This document shows, one piece after another, positions 1 through 6,560 of a stretch of 6,560 bases of DNA. Source of the stretch: JBMNNU01 sp050942695 (lineage in GTDB: Bacteria > Chloroflexota > UBA6077); NCBI GenBank assembly GCA_050942695.1, contig JBMNNU010000185.1, forward strand, positions 1 to 6,560, written 5' to 3'. Position numbers and translations under genes: made by a program. Each line of letters begins with the position of its first letter. Positions within the stretch are counted from its first letter, which is position 1. The notes below the pieces were generated by a model, which was not told where the DNA came from, ran no database searches, and worked only from the letters and a program-made list of their open reading frames with translations.

Positions 1-882
1 ATTCGAGAACTGGATGTACTCATCTGTTCGCAGTTCGAGCTCCCGCATTATCTCCCGGTGCCAATAGCTAGCCCAGCCCTCGTTCATGATCTTGGTCATC
101 ATCTGCGGGACGAAGTAGAGCTGCTCCGAGCGAACTATATGAATGATATCTCGCTGCCAATCCTCCAAGTCGGCTGCATTCTCGGCGATGAAGAGAAGCA
201 GATCCTTCTCAGGCTCCGGAGGGAACCGTTTCCTTGGGTGCTCCACCTCTTCTTTTGCATCTTCCTTGGGATCCAGCCGCAGCAGATCGTCGTATTGCGT
301 TGGGTGCGAGCCTTTTCTCTCTTCCTCTTCGTCCTGCTTGTTAAACCCCTCTTTTTGCCTCATCGACAGGTTAGGATCGACGTGCTCTTCGATACACAGC
401 ACCCTGTCCAGGAATCTCTCCACCTCCAACCGGCCATGATGGAACTCATAATTCCTGATGCGTTCAGCATTGATGCTGGCGCCCTCGACCATCTGTCGAT
501 TCGTGTGCCGGAAGTGAAGGTTATTCTTGAAGAAGTCGCTATGAGCCAGCACGTGAGCAGCTACGAGTTTGTTCTGTATCATGCTGTTGCCCTCCATGAG
601 GAAGGCGTAGCAGGGGTTGGTGTTGATCACCAACTCGTATATCTTGCTTAGGCCGTAATCGTACATCATCTTCATTCGTTGGTACGCCTTACCGTGCGTC
701 CAGTGAGAGAAGCGGCCGGGCAAGCCGTACGCCCCGAACTCGTACATGATCGAGGCTGGCACCATCTCAAAGTGAGTTGGAAAGGGATCGAGGCCTAGCT
801 TCAGCGCGATCTCCCATATCCGCTCGATCGTTTCCTCCAACTCCTTCATCTCGCTATTGCTCATCAACTGTGGACCGTTCAC
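1..882 (-). CDS. spoVR: SpoVR family protein, C-terminus cut off by the window edge
   Basis: This reading frame is open to the left edge and gives 294 residues; family members are usually about 420-510, so roughly the last third is missing. Diagnostic SpoVR stretches are visible: EFGAYGLPGRFSHW (48-61), GLSKIYELVINTNPCYAFL (77-95), IQNKLVAAHVLAHSDFFKNN (102-121) and MNEGWASYWH (266-275). A charged, probably flexible linker (about 175-222) separates two conserved halves, as in E. coli YcgB. I chose the GTG at 882 because it overlaps the yhbH stop (GTGA) and follows a purine-rich GGAGG at 896-900. In-frame ATGs at 864 and 849 are alternatives but lack a ribosome binding site. The family takes its name from a Bacillus spore-cortex phenotype but is widespread in non-spore-formers, and its biochemical activity is not established. 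Its place after prkA and yhbH suggests it works with them. The family call is very secure and the start moderately so. Confidence 0.95.
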   Translation of the reverse strand, partial: MNGPQLMSNSEMKELEETIERIWEIALKLGLDPFPTHFEMVPASIMYEFGAYGLPGRFSHWTHGKAYQRMKMMYDYGLSKIYELVINTNPCYAFLMEGNSMIQNKLVAAHVLAHSDFFKNNLHFRHTNRQMVEGASINAERIRNYEFHHGRLEVERFLDRVLCIEEHVDPNLSMRQKEGFNKQDEEEERKGSHPTQYDDLLRLDPKEDAKEEVEHPRKRFPPEPEKDLLLFIAENAADLEDWQRDIIHIVRSEQLYFVPQMMTKIMNEGWASYWHREIMRELELRTDEYIQFSN

Positions 883-2033
883 TGCTGCTCTTCCCCCTCC
901 TTCTGACTGAAGAACTTGCGTAGAGCTGGGAGAACTCCTGCTTTGTCTTCTATAGTCACACCAATGAATTTGGGGTCCTGGATATTCTGGAAAGCCGACA
1001 TTAAGGTGCTTAGAGAGCCGTAGCCCCCTTGCCTGATCTCCCCGTAACCGAACACGTTGCATTTCTGGAGCATCTCGTTCACCAGTTCCAAGCAGAGACG
1101 GTTGTCTGTTTCGCCCCAGTTATCGCCATCGGAGAAGTGGAACGGATAGATATTCCAATCCTGCGGATTGTAGCTCTCCTTGATCACATCGAGAGCCAGG
1201 CGGTAGGCAGAAGATACCTTCGTGCCCCCACTCTCCCCCAGTGTGAAGAAGGTCTGCTCGTCCACCACCTTGGCTTCGGTATGATGGGTGATGAAGACGA
1301 TCTTGACCTCGTTATACTTCTTCCGCAGGAATTTCACCATCCAGAAGTAGAAGCTCCGGCTGATGTACTTCTCGAATTCGCCCATCGAACCCGAGACATC
1401 GCGCATAGCGATTATGACCGCATTGGTCTCGGAACGAACGTCCTCAGTCCAGGTCTTGAACCGCAAGTCGTCGTTCTTGAGCCCACCGAACTCAGGCCTT
1501 CCAGCCTTGGCATTGCGCCGAAGGTTTTCCAGCATGGTTCGCCTCTTGTCCAGGCTGGACATAGGGCCGCTCTTGCGTATGTCGTTAAATCTGGTCACGG
1601 TGCTTTCGAGTTGTTGCGACTGCTTCTGTTCCAGGTTCGGCAGCCCCAAATCCTCGAAGATCAGATCTGCTAGCTCGTCTATAGTTATCTCGGCTTCGAA
1701 ATAATCGAAACCTGGTTGATCGCCTGCACCTTTGCCCTGGCCGGGCCCGGGTTGTCCGGGCTGCCCGAGCACATCGCCGACTTGTGAATCCCCTTCACCT
1801 TGCCCCACGTTGCCTTTTCGATTCGGGTCATAACGGAAATGGGGTAGCTCTAGAGAACGTATCGGCACTTTGATAGCCTTATTGCCATCGGACGTGACGA
1901 TCGCCTCCTCGGCAACAATATCGGCCAGGTTGCCTTTGATGGCCTCCTTCACCTTTTCATTGTGCCGTGCCTGGTCTGCCGGCGCTTTGCGATGCAACGA
2001 CCAGTCATGCTTTGAAAGCGATACAGTCCGCAT
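879..2033 (-). CDS. yhbH: YhbH/YeaH family protein (DUF444) with a von Willebrand A-like domain
   Basis: The protein is 384 residues from the chosen start, the usual size for DUF444. Residue numbers here count from that start. A basic N-terminal region is followed by a Gly/Pro/Gln-rich low-complexity linker (about 74-108), then a helical segment and a von Willebrand A-like domain. The metal-ion-dependent adhesion site is visible as DVSGSMG (212-218), a threonine in GGTKVSSA (about 271) and FSDGDNW (300-306). It probably acts in the cytoplasm, since no signal peptide or membrane segment is seen. The start was chosen at ATG 2033 because GGAG lies six bases upstream (2040-2043). An in-frame ATG at 2039 abuts that GGAG, and a TTG at 2045 would give 388 residues. 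The gene follows prkA after 25 bases and its stop overlaps the spoVR start. In enterobacteria the homologue YeaH pairs with the PrkA homologue YeaG in nitrogen-starvation and stationary-phase responses. Its biochemical role is unknown; a partner or adaptor of PrkA is an inference. Confidence 0.95.
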   Translation of the reverse strand: MRTVSLSKHDWSLHRKAPADQARHNEKVKEAIKGNLADIVAEEAIVTSDGNKAIKVPIRSLELPHFRYDPNRKGNVGQGEGDSQVGDVLGQPGQPGPGQGKGAGDQPGFDYFEAEITIDELADLIFEDLGLPNLEQKQSQQLESTVTRFNDIRKSGPMSSLDKRRTMLENLRRNAKAGRPEFGGLKNDDLRFKTWTEDVRSETNAVIIAMRDVSGSMGEFEKYISRSFYFWMVKFLRKKYNEVKIVFITHHTEAKVVDEQTFFTLGESGGTKVSSAYRLALDVIKESYNPQDWNIYPFHFSDGDNWGETDNRLCLELVNEMLQKCNVFGYGEIRQGGYGSLSTLMSAFQNIQDPKFIGVTIEDKAGVLPALRKFFSQKEGEEQQ

Positions 2034-2039
2034 AGTCAT

Positions 2040-2043
2040 CTCC
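2040..2043 (-). promoter_or_regulatory. Ribosome binding site deciding the yhbH start
   Basis: GGAG on the minus strand lies six bases before the ATG at 2033. It abuts the in-frame ATG at 2039 and lies inside the longer TTG-started version, which makes 2033 the best-placed start. Confidence 0.6.
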
Positions 2044-2058
2044 AACCTTTATCAGCCA

Positions 2059-3954
2059 TTACCTGTTCAGCAGGGTCCCCACGTAGCTGAGCAGCTCATT
2101 AGCACATACGTGGCAGTATCCATGCTCCTTGACAAGCCGGTCGACCACGTCATTGATGCGCTTCAGTTGCTCGGCGTCCGGGGTCTTTGTCGACGTGGTA
2201 ATCTTCACCACATCTCTCAGATCGGCGAACAGTTTCTTCTCGATAGCCTCTTTCAGCCTTTCGTGGCTGCGGTAGTCAAGCCTCTGGTTCCTCCTAGCCA
2301 GAGCGCTGATGCGGATCAGGATCTCTTCTCTGAACGCCTTTTTGGCGTTCTCAGTAACCCCGATCTGCTCCTCTATACTCCGCATCAGCTTCTCATCCGG
2401 CTCCACCTCTTCTTCTGTTATCGGGTCGCGCAGCTTCGTCCGGTTTGCATAGGCCTCGACGTTGTCCAGGTAGTTGTTGAATAGCGTCTTCGCGCTCTCC
2501 TCGAAGGAGTACACGAACGCTTTTTGGACATCCCTCTTGGCCATCTCATCGTATTCCCTGCGCGTCTCCGAGATCAGGTTGAGGAATTTCTCCTTCTCTT
2601 CCCGCTTGAGCGATGTATGCTGCTCGAAGCCGTCCTTGAGAGCCCTCAAAGCGTCGATAGGCCCGATGCAGGTTATTCCGTCCTGAACCAGCGCGCTCGA
2701 CAGCCGGTTGATCACGTAGCGGGGGGAGATACCATCCATCCCCTCGCGCACCGCCTCCTCCTGGAGCTCGCGAACGTCCTTCTGGGTGAAGTCTTCAGTA
2801 TCTTCGCCGTCGTAGAGGCGGAGTTTCTTCATTAGGCTCATACCAGCCTTTTTGGAAGGCTCAAGCCGCGAAAGCACCGCAAACATACTTGCTATCTTCA
2901 GAGTATTGGGAGCGATATGTATGTTCTTCAACCCGCTCTGGTTGATCAGCTTCTCGTAAATCCTGATCTCGTCAGATACACGCAAGTTGTACGGAACGCG
3001 AATGAGAATGATCCTGTCCTGGAGCGCTTCAGCCTTCCTATTGGCGACGAATGAGTTGTACTCGTTCTCATTGGTGTGGCTCATCACCACTTCGTCGGCA
3101 TAGATCATGGCGAATCGCCCCGTCTTAATGGACTGTTCCTGGGAAAGGGTCAGCAGTCCATAGAGGAACTTTTCATCGCACTTCAGCATTTCTATGAACT
3201 CCATCAGCCCTCGGTTAGCGATGTTGAGCTCACCGTCGAACCGGTAGGCTCTTGGATCGCTCTCGCTCCCGTACTCGCCGATGGTGGAAAGGTCTATGGA
3301 GCCGGTCAGCTCGCTGATATCCTGGCTCTTTGGATCGCTGGGAGAGAAGGTGCCAATCCCGACACGCCGCTTTTCGCTAAAGGCTATCCTCTCAACAGGT
3401 ACATCCTCAGACCTGCCTCCATATTGCTCCCTCAGCATCAATTGGCAATGAGGGCACAGCTCTCCTTCGATGTAAATGCCATACTCCCGTTGAATATCCG
3501 GTCTGAGCGTCTCAGGGATTAGATGTAGGGGCTCCTCGTGCATGGGGCAACCTTTGATTGCATACACCGCACCCTCATCAGATCGGGTGTAGTTCTCCAA
3601 TCCTCGCTTGAGCAGCGATACGATAGTAGATTTGCCTCCACCAACAGGCCCCATTAGCAGCAGGATCCGCTTACGAACCTCAAGCCGCTTTGCCGCTGAG
3701 TTGAAGTACTCCACCAGTTGGTCTAGGGTCTTCTCTAATCCGAATATCTCCTTCGAGAAGAAGTGATACTTCTTCTCCCCCCTATCACCCTGCTCAACCC
3801 CGGCGGACATAATCATGTCGTATATCCTGGCGTGGGCGAGCTGGCCTATTCGGGGGTTTTGCTGCACCAGCTTCCAATAATCGGCGAATGTGCCTTGCCA
3901 GTTGAGCTTTTCCTCTTCCGCCCGAAACTGCTCCAGTCGCTCAATGAGATCCAT
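2059..3954 (-). CDS. prkA: PrkA, AAA+ ATPase / serine protein kinase family
   Basis: The protein is 631 residues, matching Bacillus-type PrkA in length. The N-terminus (MDLIERLEQFRAEEEKLNWQ, then GTFADYW) is typical of the family. The AAA domain has a Walker A loop, GPVGGGKST (102-110), in which K108 is the nucleotide-binding lysine. Further on come CPMHEEPLHLIP (136-147), a CPHC pair (167-170), the segment YADEVVMSHTNENEY (285-299) and a probable arginine-finger region near 314. The C-terminal PrkA domain covers about 380-631 and ends with a second C-x2-C (614, 617). PrkA was described as a protein kinase with distant similarity to eukaryotic kinases; later work on the Bacillus protein proposed an ATP-dependent, Lon-like protease activity, so the reaction is unsettled. 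The start was set at ATG 3954 because AGGAGG precedes it by nine bases; the frame stays open to an ATG at 4050, but those 32 extra residues are not family-like. It heads the prkA-yhbH-spoVR operon. It is probably cytoplasmic, and no membrane segment is visible. Confidence 0.97.
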   Translation of the reverse strand: MDLIERLEQFRAEEEKLNWQGTFADYWKLVQQNPRIGQLAHARIYDMIMSAGVEQGDRGEKKYHFFSKEIFGLEKTLDQLVEYFNSAAKRLEVRKRILLLMGPVGGGKSTIVSLLKRGLENYTRSDEGAVYAIKGCPMHEEPLHLIPETLRPDIQREYGIYIEGELCPHCQLMLREQYGGRSEDVPVERIAFSEKRRVGIGTFSPSDPKSQDISELTGSIDLSTIGEYGSESDPRAYRFDGELNIANRGLMEFIEMLKCDEKFLYGLLTLSQEQSIKTGRFAMIYADEVVMSHTNENEYNSFVANRKAEALQDRIILIRVPYNLRVSDEIRIYEKLINQSGLKNIHIAPNTLKIASMFAVLSRLEPSKKAGMSLMKKLRLYDGEDTEDFTQKDVRELQEEAVREGMDGISPRYVINRLSSALVQDGITCIGPIDALRALKDGFEQHTSLKREEKEKFLNLISETRREYDEMAKRDVQKAFVYSFEESAKTLFNNYLDNVEAYANRTKLRDPITEEEVEPDEKLMRSIEEQIGVTENAKKAFREEILIRISALARRNQRLDYRSHERLKEAIEKKLFADLRDVVKITTSTKTPDAEQLKRINDVVDRLVKEHGYCHVCANELLSYVGTLLNR

Positions 3955-3963
3955 CCCGTATTG

Positions 3964-3969
3964 CCTCCT
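3964..3969 (-). promoter_or_regulatory. Ribosome binding site deciding the prkA start
   Basis: A perfect AGGAGG on the minus strand lies nine bases before the ATG at 3954. It supports the 631-residue PrkA over the 663-residue frame that begins at 4050. Confidence 0.8.
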
Positions 3970-4002
3970 CTGCCGTCGGCTACTTGCAGATCCTTTGTTT
4001 TC

Positions 4003-4014
4003 CCCCTTTCGGGG
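4003..4014 (-). repeat. Small GAAA-capped hairpin in the prkA leader
   Basis: Read on the minus strand, this is CCCC-GAAA-GGGG, a four-base-pair GC stem closed by a GNRA-type tetraloop, about 50 bases before the prkA start codon. No run of T follows, so it is not an intrinsic terminator. It could be a leader RNA structure, or chance. Confidence 0.35.
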
Positions 4015-4242
4015 TGGATTCTGCAGAGCGGGCCCAATCTTTGAACCCATGCGCCAGGCACTCTCTGTCTGTCTCCCTACACGCCCTCCACTAATAACAA
4101 AAATGGGCCACGCTTACTCCACCGAATAGAGTCGAGGTCAAGCCAGCCCTTTTCTGCTCAGCGCGTATAGATTGAACTATGTTTTTTTGTAGGCCCTCCG
4201 TATGCTCTGCTAACGATGCAGGCTACCGGGTTGGGAGTCATG

Positions 4243-4255
4243 GGCTATCGTAGCC
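4243..4255. repeat. Short inverted repeat GGCTA-N3-TAGCC
   Basis: The stem is a perfect five base pairs with a three-base spacer. The same arms recur at 4387-4400. It may be a protein-binding palindrome or a weak hairpin; no T tract follows on the minus strand. Confidence 0.3.
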
Positions 4256-4386
4256 TCGGGCACTACTCCGGCGACGTTCTGCTCAGAGTTTTTGACTCCA
4301 TCTCGCGTCGCTGCCGCTGTGCTTCACTGCTTGCTTGGGGGGTATTGCAGAAAGCATGCCATTTTATGTTATCGTTTATTGTAGTA

Positions 4387-4400
4387 GGCTATTTTTAGCC
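4387..4400. repeat. Short inverted repeat GGCTA-N4-TAGCC
   Basis: The stem is a perfect five base pairs with a four-base AT loop, starting 46 bases past the end of the glycosyltransferase gene. It shares its arms with the repeat at 4243-4255. On the transcribed strand it is followed by TACTACAATAAAC rather than a U-rich run, so it would be a poor intrinsic terminator. It sits just upstream of the -10-like TACAAT at 4378-4383. Confidence 0.3.
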
Positions 4401-4445
4401 AGGTTGTAGGGAAAATGGTACGAGGGTTTGTTGAAGACGTCGCTG

Positions 4446-5819
4446 CTACCTGCTTAGATCTGTCTGCCTCATTTTATGCCACTCGTGAACGGTGAACCCA
4501 GGCTCACCTTTCAACGCTCGCTCCATCTGTAACTCCTGCCAACGCTCGAACTCAGCGTATTCGACGGCCGGCTGCCTCGCCTTGGCTGTCTCCGGCCGCA
4601 CAGCCCAATCGAAATACCACCAGATATTGAACGCCGCCACAGCAATAGCCAGGGCTATCGGTATCGACTTGAGCCTAGAGTTCCCGAGGCTTCGCCAAAT
4701 AAGCTGCAGCGCTACCGCTACGAAGAGATAGATAGCCGGAGTCACCACGATTGCCCGCCCGGAGTCGGGGGTATAAATGCTGAATACTTGAGTGATAATG
4801 AGTGGCACAAACAGGAGAAGGTACCAGAGGGCTGTGTGCCTCAGCATCATCAAGCCGATCAGCAATCCGGCGAGGTAGAGCATCCCCGTCGCGTAGTCGA
4901 CCGGTGGACTGCCGCTTGGAGTGTAACGGGGAGTTTGGAATACCGACCCATCCAGGAGCAGAAAGCCTCGGAGCATCCTTTCGGTCTGCAGCGCGAGCAA
5001 TCTTGCCGGGTCTGTTTCCCCCAGATAGGGCTCTTTCTGGTGAAATATGGAGACCGACTCAACCCTTCTGTTGGTGTATTCCCAGTCTTCCAGAAACAGC
5101 TCCAATTGAGGTTGAAACAATAGAAAGGCAACGGCCAGCATCAAAGCGAAACCAGCAAGGGTGCTGCGCAACTTCCCACGGTGAAGATACAGCGCGATGG
5201 GAAGATAGGCCATAACGGCGACCATCGTAGCCCTGCCTGCGTAGTAACCGTATAGAGTGAGAGCAATCCCTCCGCCTGCCAGGATATACAGGTACCATTT
5301 CTGCCGATCCAGAGCCCGAACCAGGAAGTAGATCGCTAACAGCTCGAACAGCACCACGTGGACGTTGCTCCAGGCCGTGCGGGAAAAGTTCAAGTACCAG
5401 AGGCTCGTAGCGAACATGAGAGTGGATAGCAACGCCGGAACCGGTTCCACGATCCTTCGTGCGAGCAGGTAGAATAGCAACAGGGCCAGCGTGCTCGTCA
5501 CCACGACCGCCATCCGCATTCCCACTACTGTAAGGCCGGTGAACCTGAGGAAGAACGCCATAATGTGGACGTTGAGCGCCGGAAGCTGGGTCCAATCCAA
5601 GCCGATCAGATCGGGCCCGGTTCCGGTGAGAATGTGGTAGGCATCCACCATGTTGTCCGCCTCGTCCGGCATGACGTTAGTGGGCACCTGATCGAGGTAT
5701 ACCAGCCGGATGGACAACGCGATAGCTAACACAAAGAAAAGAAGTATGGTTTCCCTTATGGGTCTCTCGCCGTTGCGGGCCACCTTCATCAGAAAGCTAG
5801 ACTTCGTTAACTTCAGCAC
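4446..5819 (-). CDS. Multi-pass membrane glycosyltransferase, GT-C / family 39 (PMT-like)
   Basis: The 457 residues have many hydrophobic segments, roughly at 24-42, 83-120, 128-142, 153-170, 175-210, 218-236, 311-328, 330-347, 356-376 and 385-402, giving about ten membrane spans. After the first span comes an extracytoplasmic loop with PDEADN (51-56), the acidic motif typical of GT-C enzymes such as ArnT and protein mannosyltransferases. NFSRTAW (144-150) and DSGRAIVVTPAIY (352-364) also fit the family. Such enzymes transfer a sugar from a polyprenyl-phosphate donor to a lipid, glycan or protein on the outer face of the membrane; the substrate here cannot be told. The frame begins with GTG at 5819, and an ATG at 5789 (residue 11) is the alternative. 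Neither has a clear ribosome binding site, so the start is uncertain. The gene follows mnmG after 39 bases and may be co-transcribed with it. The soluble C-terminal tail (about 405-457) is not recognised. Confidence 0.85.
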   Translation of the reverse strand: MLKLTKSSFLMKVARNGERPIRETILLFFVLAIALSIRLVYLDQVPTNVMPDEADNMVDAYHILTGTGPDLIGLDWTQLPALNVHIMAFFLRFTGLTVVGMRMAVVVTSTLALLLFYLLARRIVEPVPALLSTLMFATSLWYLNFSRTAWSNVHVVLFELLAIYFLVRALDRQKWYLYILAGGGIALTLYGYYAGRATMVAVMAYLPIALYLHRGKLRSTLAGFALMLAVAFLLFQPQLELFLEDWEYTNRRVESVSIFHQKEPYLGETDPARLLALQTERMLRGFLLLDGSVFQTPRYTPSGSPPVDYATGMLYLAGLLIGLMMLRHTALWYLLLFVPLIITQVFSIYTPDSGRAIVVTPAIYLFVAVALQLIWRSLGNSRLKSIPIALAIAVAAFNIWWYFDWAVRPETAKARQPAVEYAEFERWQELQMERALKGEPGFTVHEWHKMRQTDLSR

Positions 5820-5858
5820 ATCAATACATATCGTAGGACGAGCAGAGACTCCCCGCCT

Positions 5859-6560
5859 CTACGTTGCTGCAGATACTTCGTTGGTAGAAACGGTTCGTTC
5901 GCTTCCCCTATGAGAGCATTGTCGTCTTATCTTCTCTAGGGTTACCAACAATAACGCTATATCTGCTGGGGTTACTCCCCCAATCCTTGATGCCATCCCT
6001 ACTGTAGCAGGTCGAAATCTCTCCAATTTCTCCTTCGCTTCATTGCGCAGCCCAGTTATCTCGCTGTAACGGATATTCTCTGGTATCACAAGCTGTTCCA
6101 AGCTCTGGGCGCGCTCAGCCTGCGCCTCCTGTTTACGGATGTAGGCCTCGTACTTAATGCGTATCTCTACCTGCTCTCCTATCGCCTCTGGTTCACTATC
6201 CTCTTCGAGTAGATCCAACAGGGTTCGGTAATCTATCTCTTGGCGACACAGGAGGGAGCTGGCGGACATATTCTTGGAAATCGGGTCCACACCCCTATCT
6301 ATGAGACGCTGGTTGAAATCCAGAGAGGGTGTGAGCCATATCTTTTTGAGTCGCTCTATCTCCCTGGCAACTCGCCTATATTTCTCTACGGTCATTTCGA
6401 ACCGTTCCTCATCAATCAATCCCAATCTGTGCCCGATAGGGGTTAGCCTTTCGTCGGCGTTGTCCTGGCGGAGCAATAATCTATGTTCAGCTCGGGACGT
6501 AAGCAGGCGGTACGGCTCGAGGATATCGCTAGTAACCAGATCGTCGATCATTACTCCTAA
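5859..6560 (-). CDS. mnmG: MnmG (GidA), tRNA uridine-5-carboxymethylaminomethyl modification enzyme, C-terminal part
   Basis: The frame runs off the right edge; 233 residues are present of a family length of about 620-650, so the N-terminal FAD-binding part is outside. The visible start, LGVMIDDLVT, matches the MnmG segment GVLIDDLVT. It is followed by EPYRLLTSRAEHRLLLRQDN and ADERLTPIGHRLGL, the conserved region after the insertion domains. The helical C-terminal domain, which in this family contacts MnmE and tRNA, ends with the signature GMASRIGGVTPADIALLLVTLEK (split here as GMASRIGGVTPAD and IALLLVTLEK). The last 20 or so residues are a variable tail. With MnmE, the enzyme installs the (carboxymethyl)aminomethyl group on U34 of tRNAs reading split codon boxes, using FAD, a folate and glycine or ammonium. 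It is a cytoplasmic housekeeping enzyme. Its frequent neighbour rsmG (gidB) does not follow; the glycosyltransferase does. Confidence 0.97.
   Translation of the reverse strand, partial: LGVMIDDLVTSDILEPYRLLTSRAEHRLLLRQDNADERLTPIGHRLGLIDEERFEMTVEKYRRVAREIERLKKIWLTPSLDFNQRLIDRGVDPISKNMSASSLLCRQEIDYRTLLDLLEEDSEPEAIGEQVEIRIKYEAYIRKQEAQAERAQSLEQLVIPENIRYSEITGLRNEAKEKLERFRPATVGMASRIGGVTPADIALLLVTLEKIRRQCSHRGSERTVSTNEVSAAT

Larger units (their letters stand above)
3955..4445. other. 491-base non-coding gap, probably holding the prkA leader and promoter
   Basis: No convincing gene lies here. The only open frames are short (for example 60 codons at 4216-4398 on the plus strand), without a ribosome binding site or a recognisable product. 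The part nearest the glycosyltransferase (about 4355-4440) is AT-rich. On the minus strand it holds -10-like hexamers, TACAAT (4378-4383) and TAAAAT (4361-4366), but neither has a fair -35 box at normal spacing. A TTGACC at 4136-4141 likewise lacks a good -10 partner. Small perfect inverted repeats occur at 4387-4400, 4243-4255 and 4003-4014. No known riboswitch, tRNA or other structured RNA was recognised. The gap must contain the end of the upstream transcription unit, the start of prkA transcription, or both, but I cannot place either site with confidence. Confidence 0.6.

Noticed and set aside
58..651. 197-codon open frame on the plus strand
   Set aside because: It lies antisense to spoVR, whose translation has unmistakable family motifs; the plus-strand product resembles nothing recognisable.
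1029..1673. 214-codon open frame on the plus strand
   Set aside because: It is antisense to yhbH, including its MIDAS region; the composition is that of a shadow frame.
1870..2484. 204-codon open frame on the plus strand
   Set aside because: It spans the yhbH-prkA junction in antisense and has no recognisable domain.
3955..4050. 32-residue N-terminal extension of PrkA from the ATG at 4050
   Set aside because: The extension (basic, low complexity) does not look like PrkA, while the ATG at 3954 has a perfect AGGAGG and gives the family's usual length and N-terminus.
3846..4061. 71-codon open frame on the minus strand
   Set aside because: It overlaps the prkA start in another frame and has no recognisable product.
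4136..4141. TTGACC as a -35 box for prkA
   Set aside because: No acceptable -10 hexamer lies 16-18 bases downstream on the minus strand (the best is AGTAAG).
4155..4185. tRNA-like T-loop (AGTTCAATCT on the minus strand)
   Set aside because: The stem is too short and no acceptor, D or anticodon arms can be folded around it.
4216..4398. 60-codon open frame on the plus strand in the gap
   Set aside because: It has no ribosome binding site and no recognisable product, its composition is unremarkable, and it runs through the inverted repeats.
4387..4400. Intrinsic terminator for the glycosyltransferase gene
   Set aside because: The stem has only five base pairs and no T tract follows on the transcribed strand.
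5059..5595. 178-codon open frame on the minus strand
   Set aside because: It is an out-of-frame shadow within the glycosyltransferase, which has coherent membrane spans and family motifs in its own frame.

Overview
This 6.56 kb window is bacterial chromosomal DNA of moderate GC content (by eye slightly above half). All supported genes lie on the minus strand and are read from high to low coordinates. In transcription order they are the C-terminal part of mnmG (cut by the right edge), a multi-pass GT-C/family 39-type glycosyltransferase, a 491-base non-coding gap, prkA, yhbH (DUF444), and the N-terminal two thirds of spoVR (cut by the left edge). No tRNA, rRNA, CRISPR array, insertion sequence or phage gene was found.

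The core is the conserved stress and stationary-phase module prkA-yhbH-spoVR. PrkA is a AAA+ ATPase carrying the PrkA C-terminal domain, YhbH is a von Willebrand A-type (MIDAS) protein, and SpoVR is a family of unknown biochemical function. The prkA and yhbH genes are separated by only 13-25 bases, depending on the yhbH start. The yhbH stop overlaps the probable spoVR GTG start in a GTGA junction. The three genes therefore look like one translationally coupled operon driven from the gap upstream of prkA. The module occurs in Bacillota, Proteobacteria and other phyla, many of them non-spore-formers, so it does not show that this organism sporulates.

Upstream, mnmG (tRNA wobble-uridine modification) is followed after 39 bases by the membrane glycosyltransferase. 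The two could be co-transcribed but have no obvious functional link to each other or to the prkA module.

The organism cannot be fixed from this window. PrkA has the Gram-positive-like length (631 residues from the chosen start), and membrane glycosyltransferases of this style are frequent in Chloroflexota. Chloroflexota or a Bacillota-like lineage is a low-confidence guess. The window is largely ordinary housekeeping and stress-response DNA, and I see no previously undescribed system. The parts most worth a second look are the long prkA leader with its small inverted repeats, the translational coupling in the operon, and the conserved cysteine pairs of PrkA.
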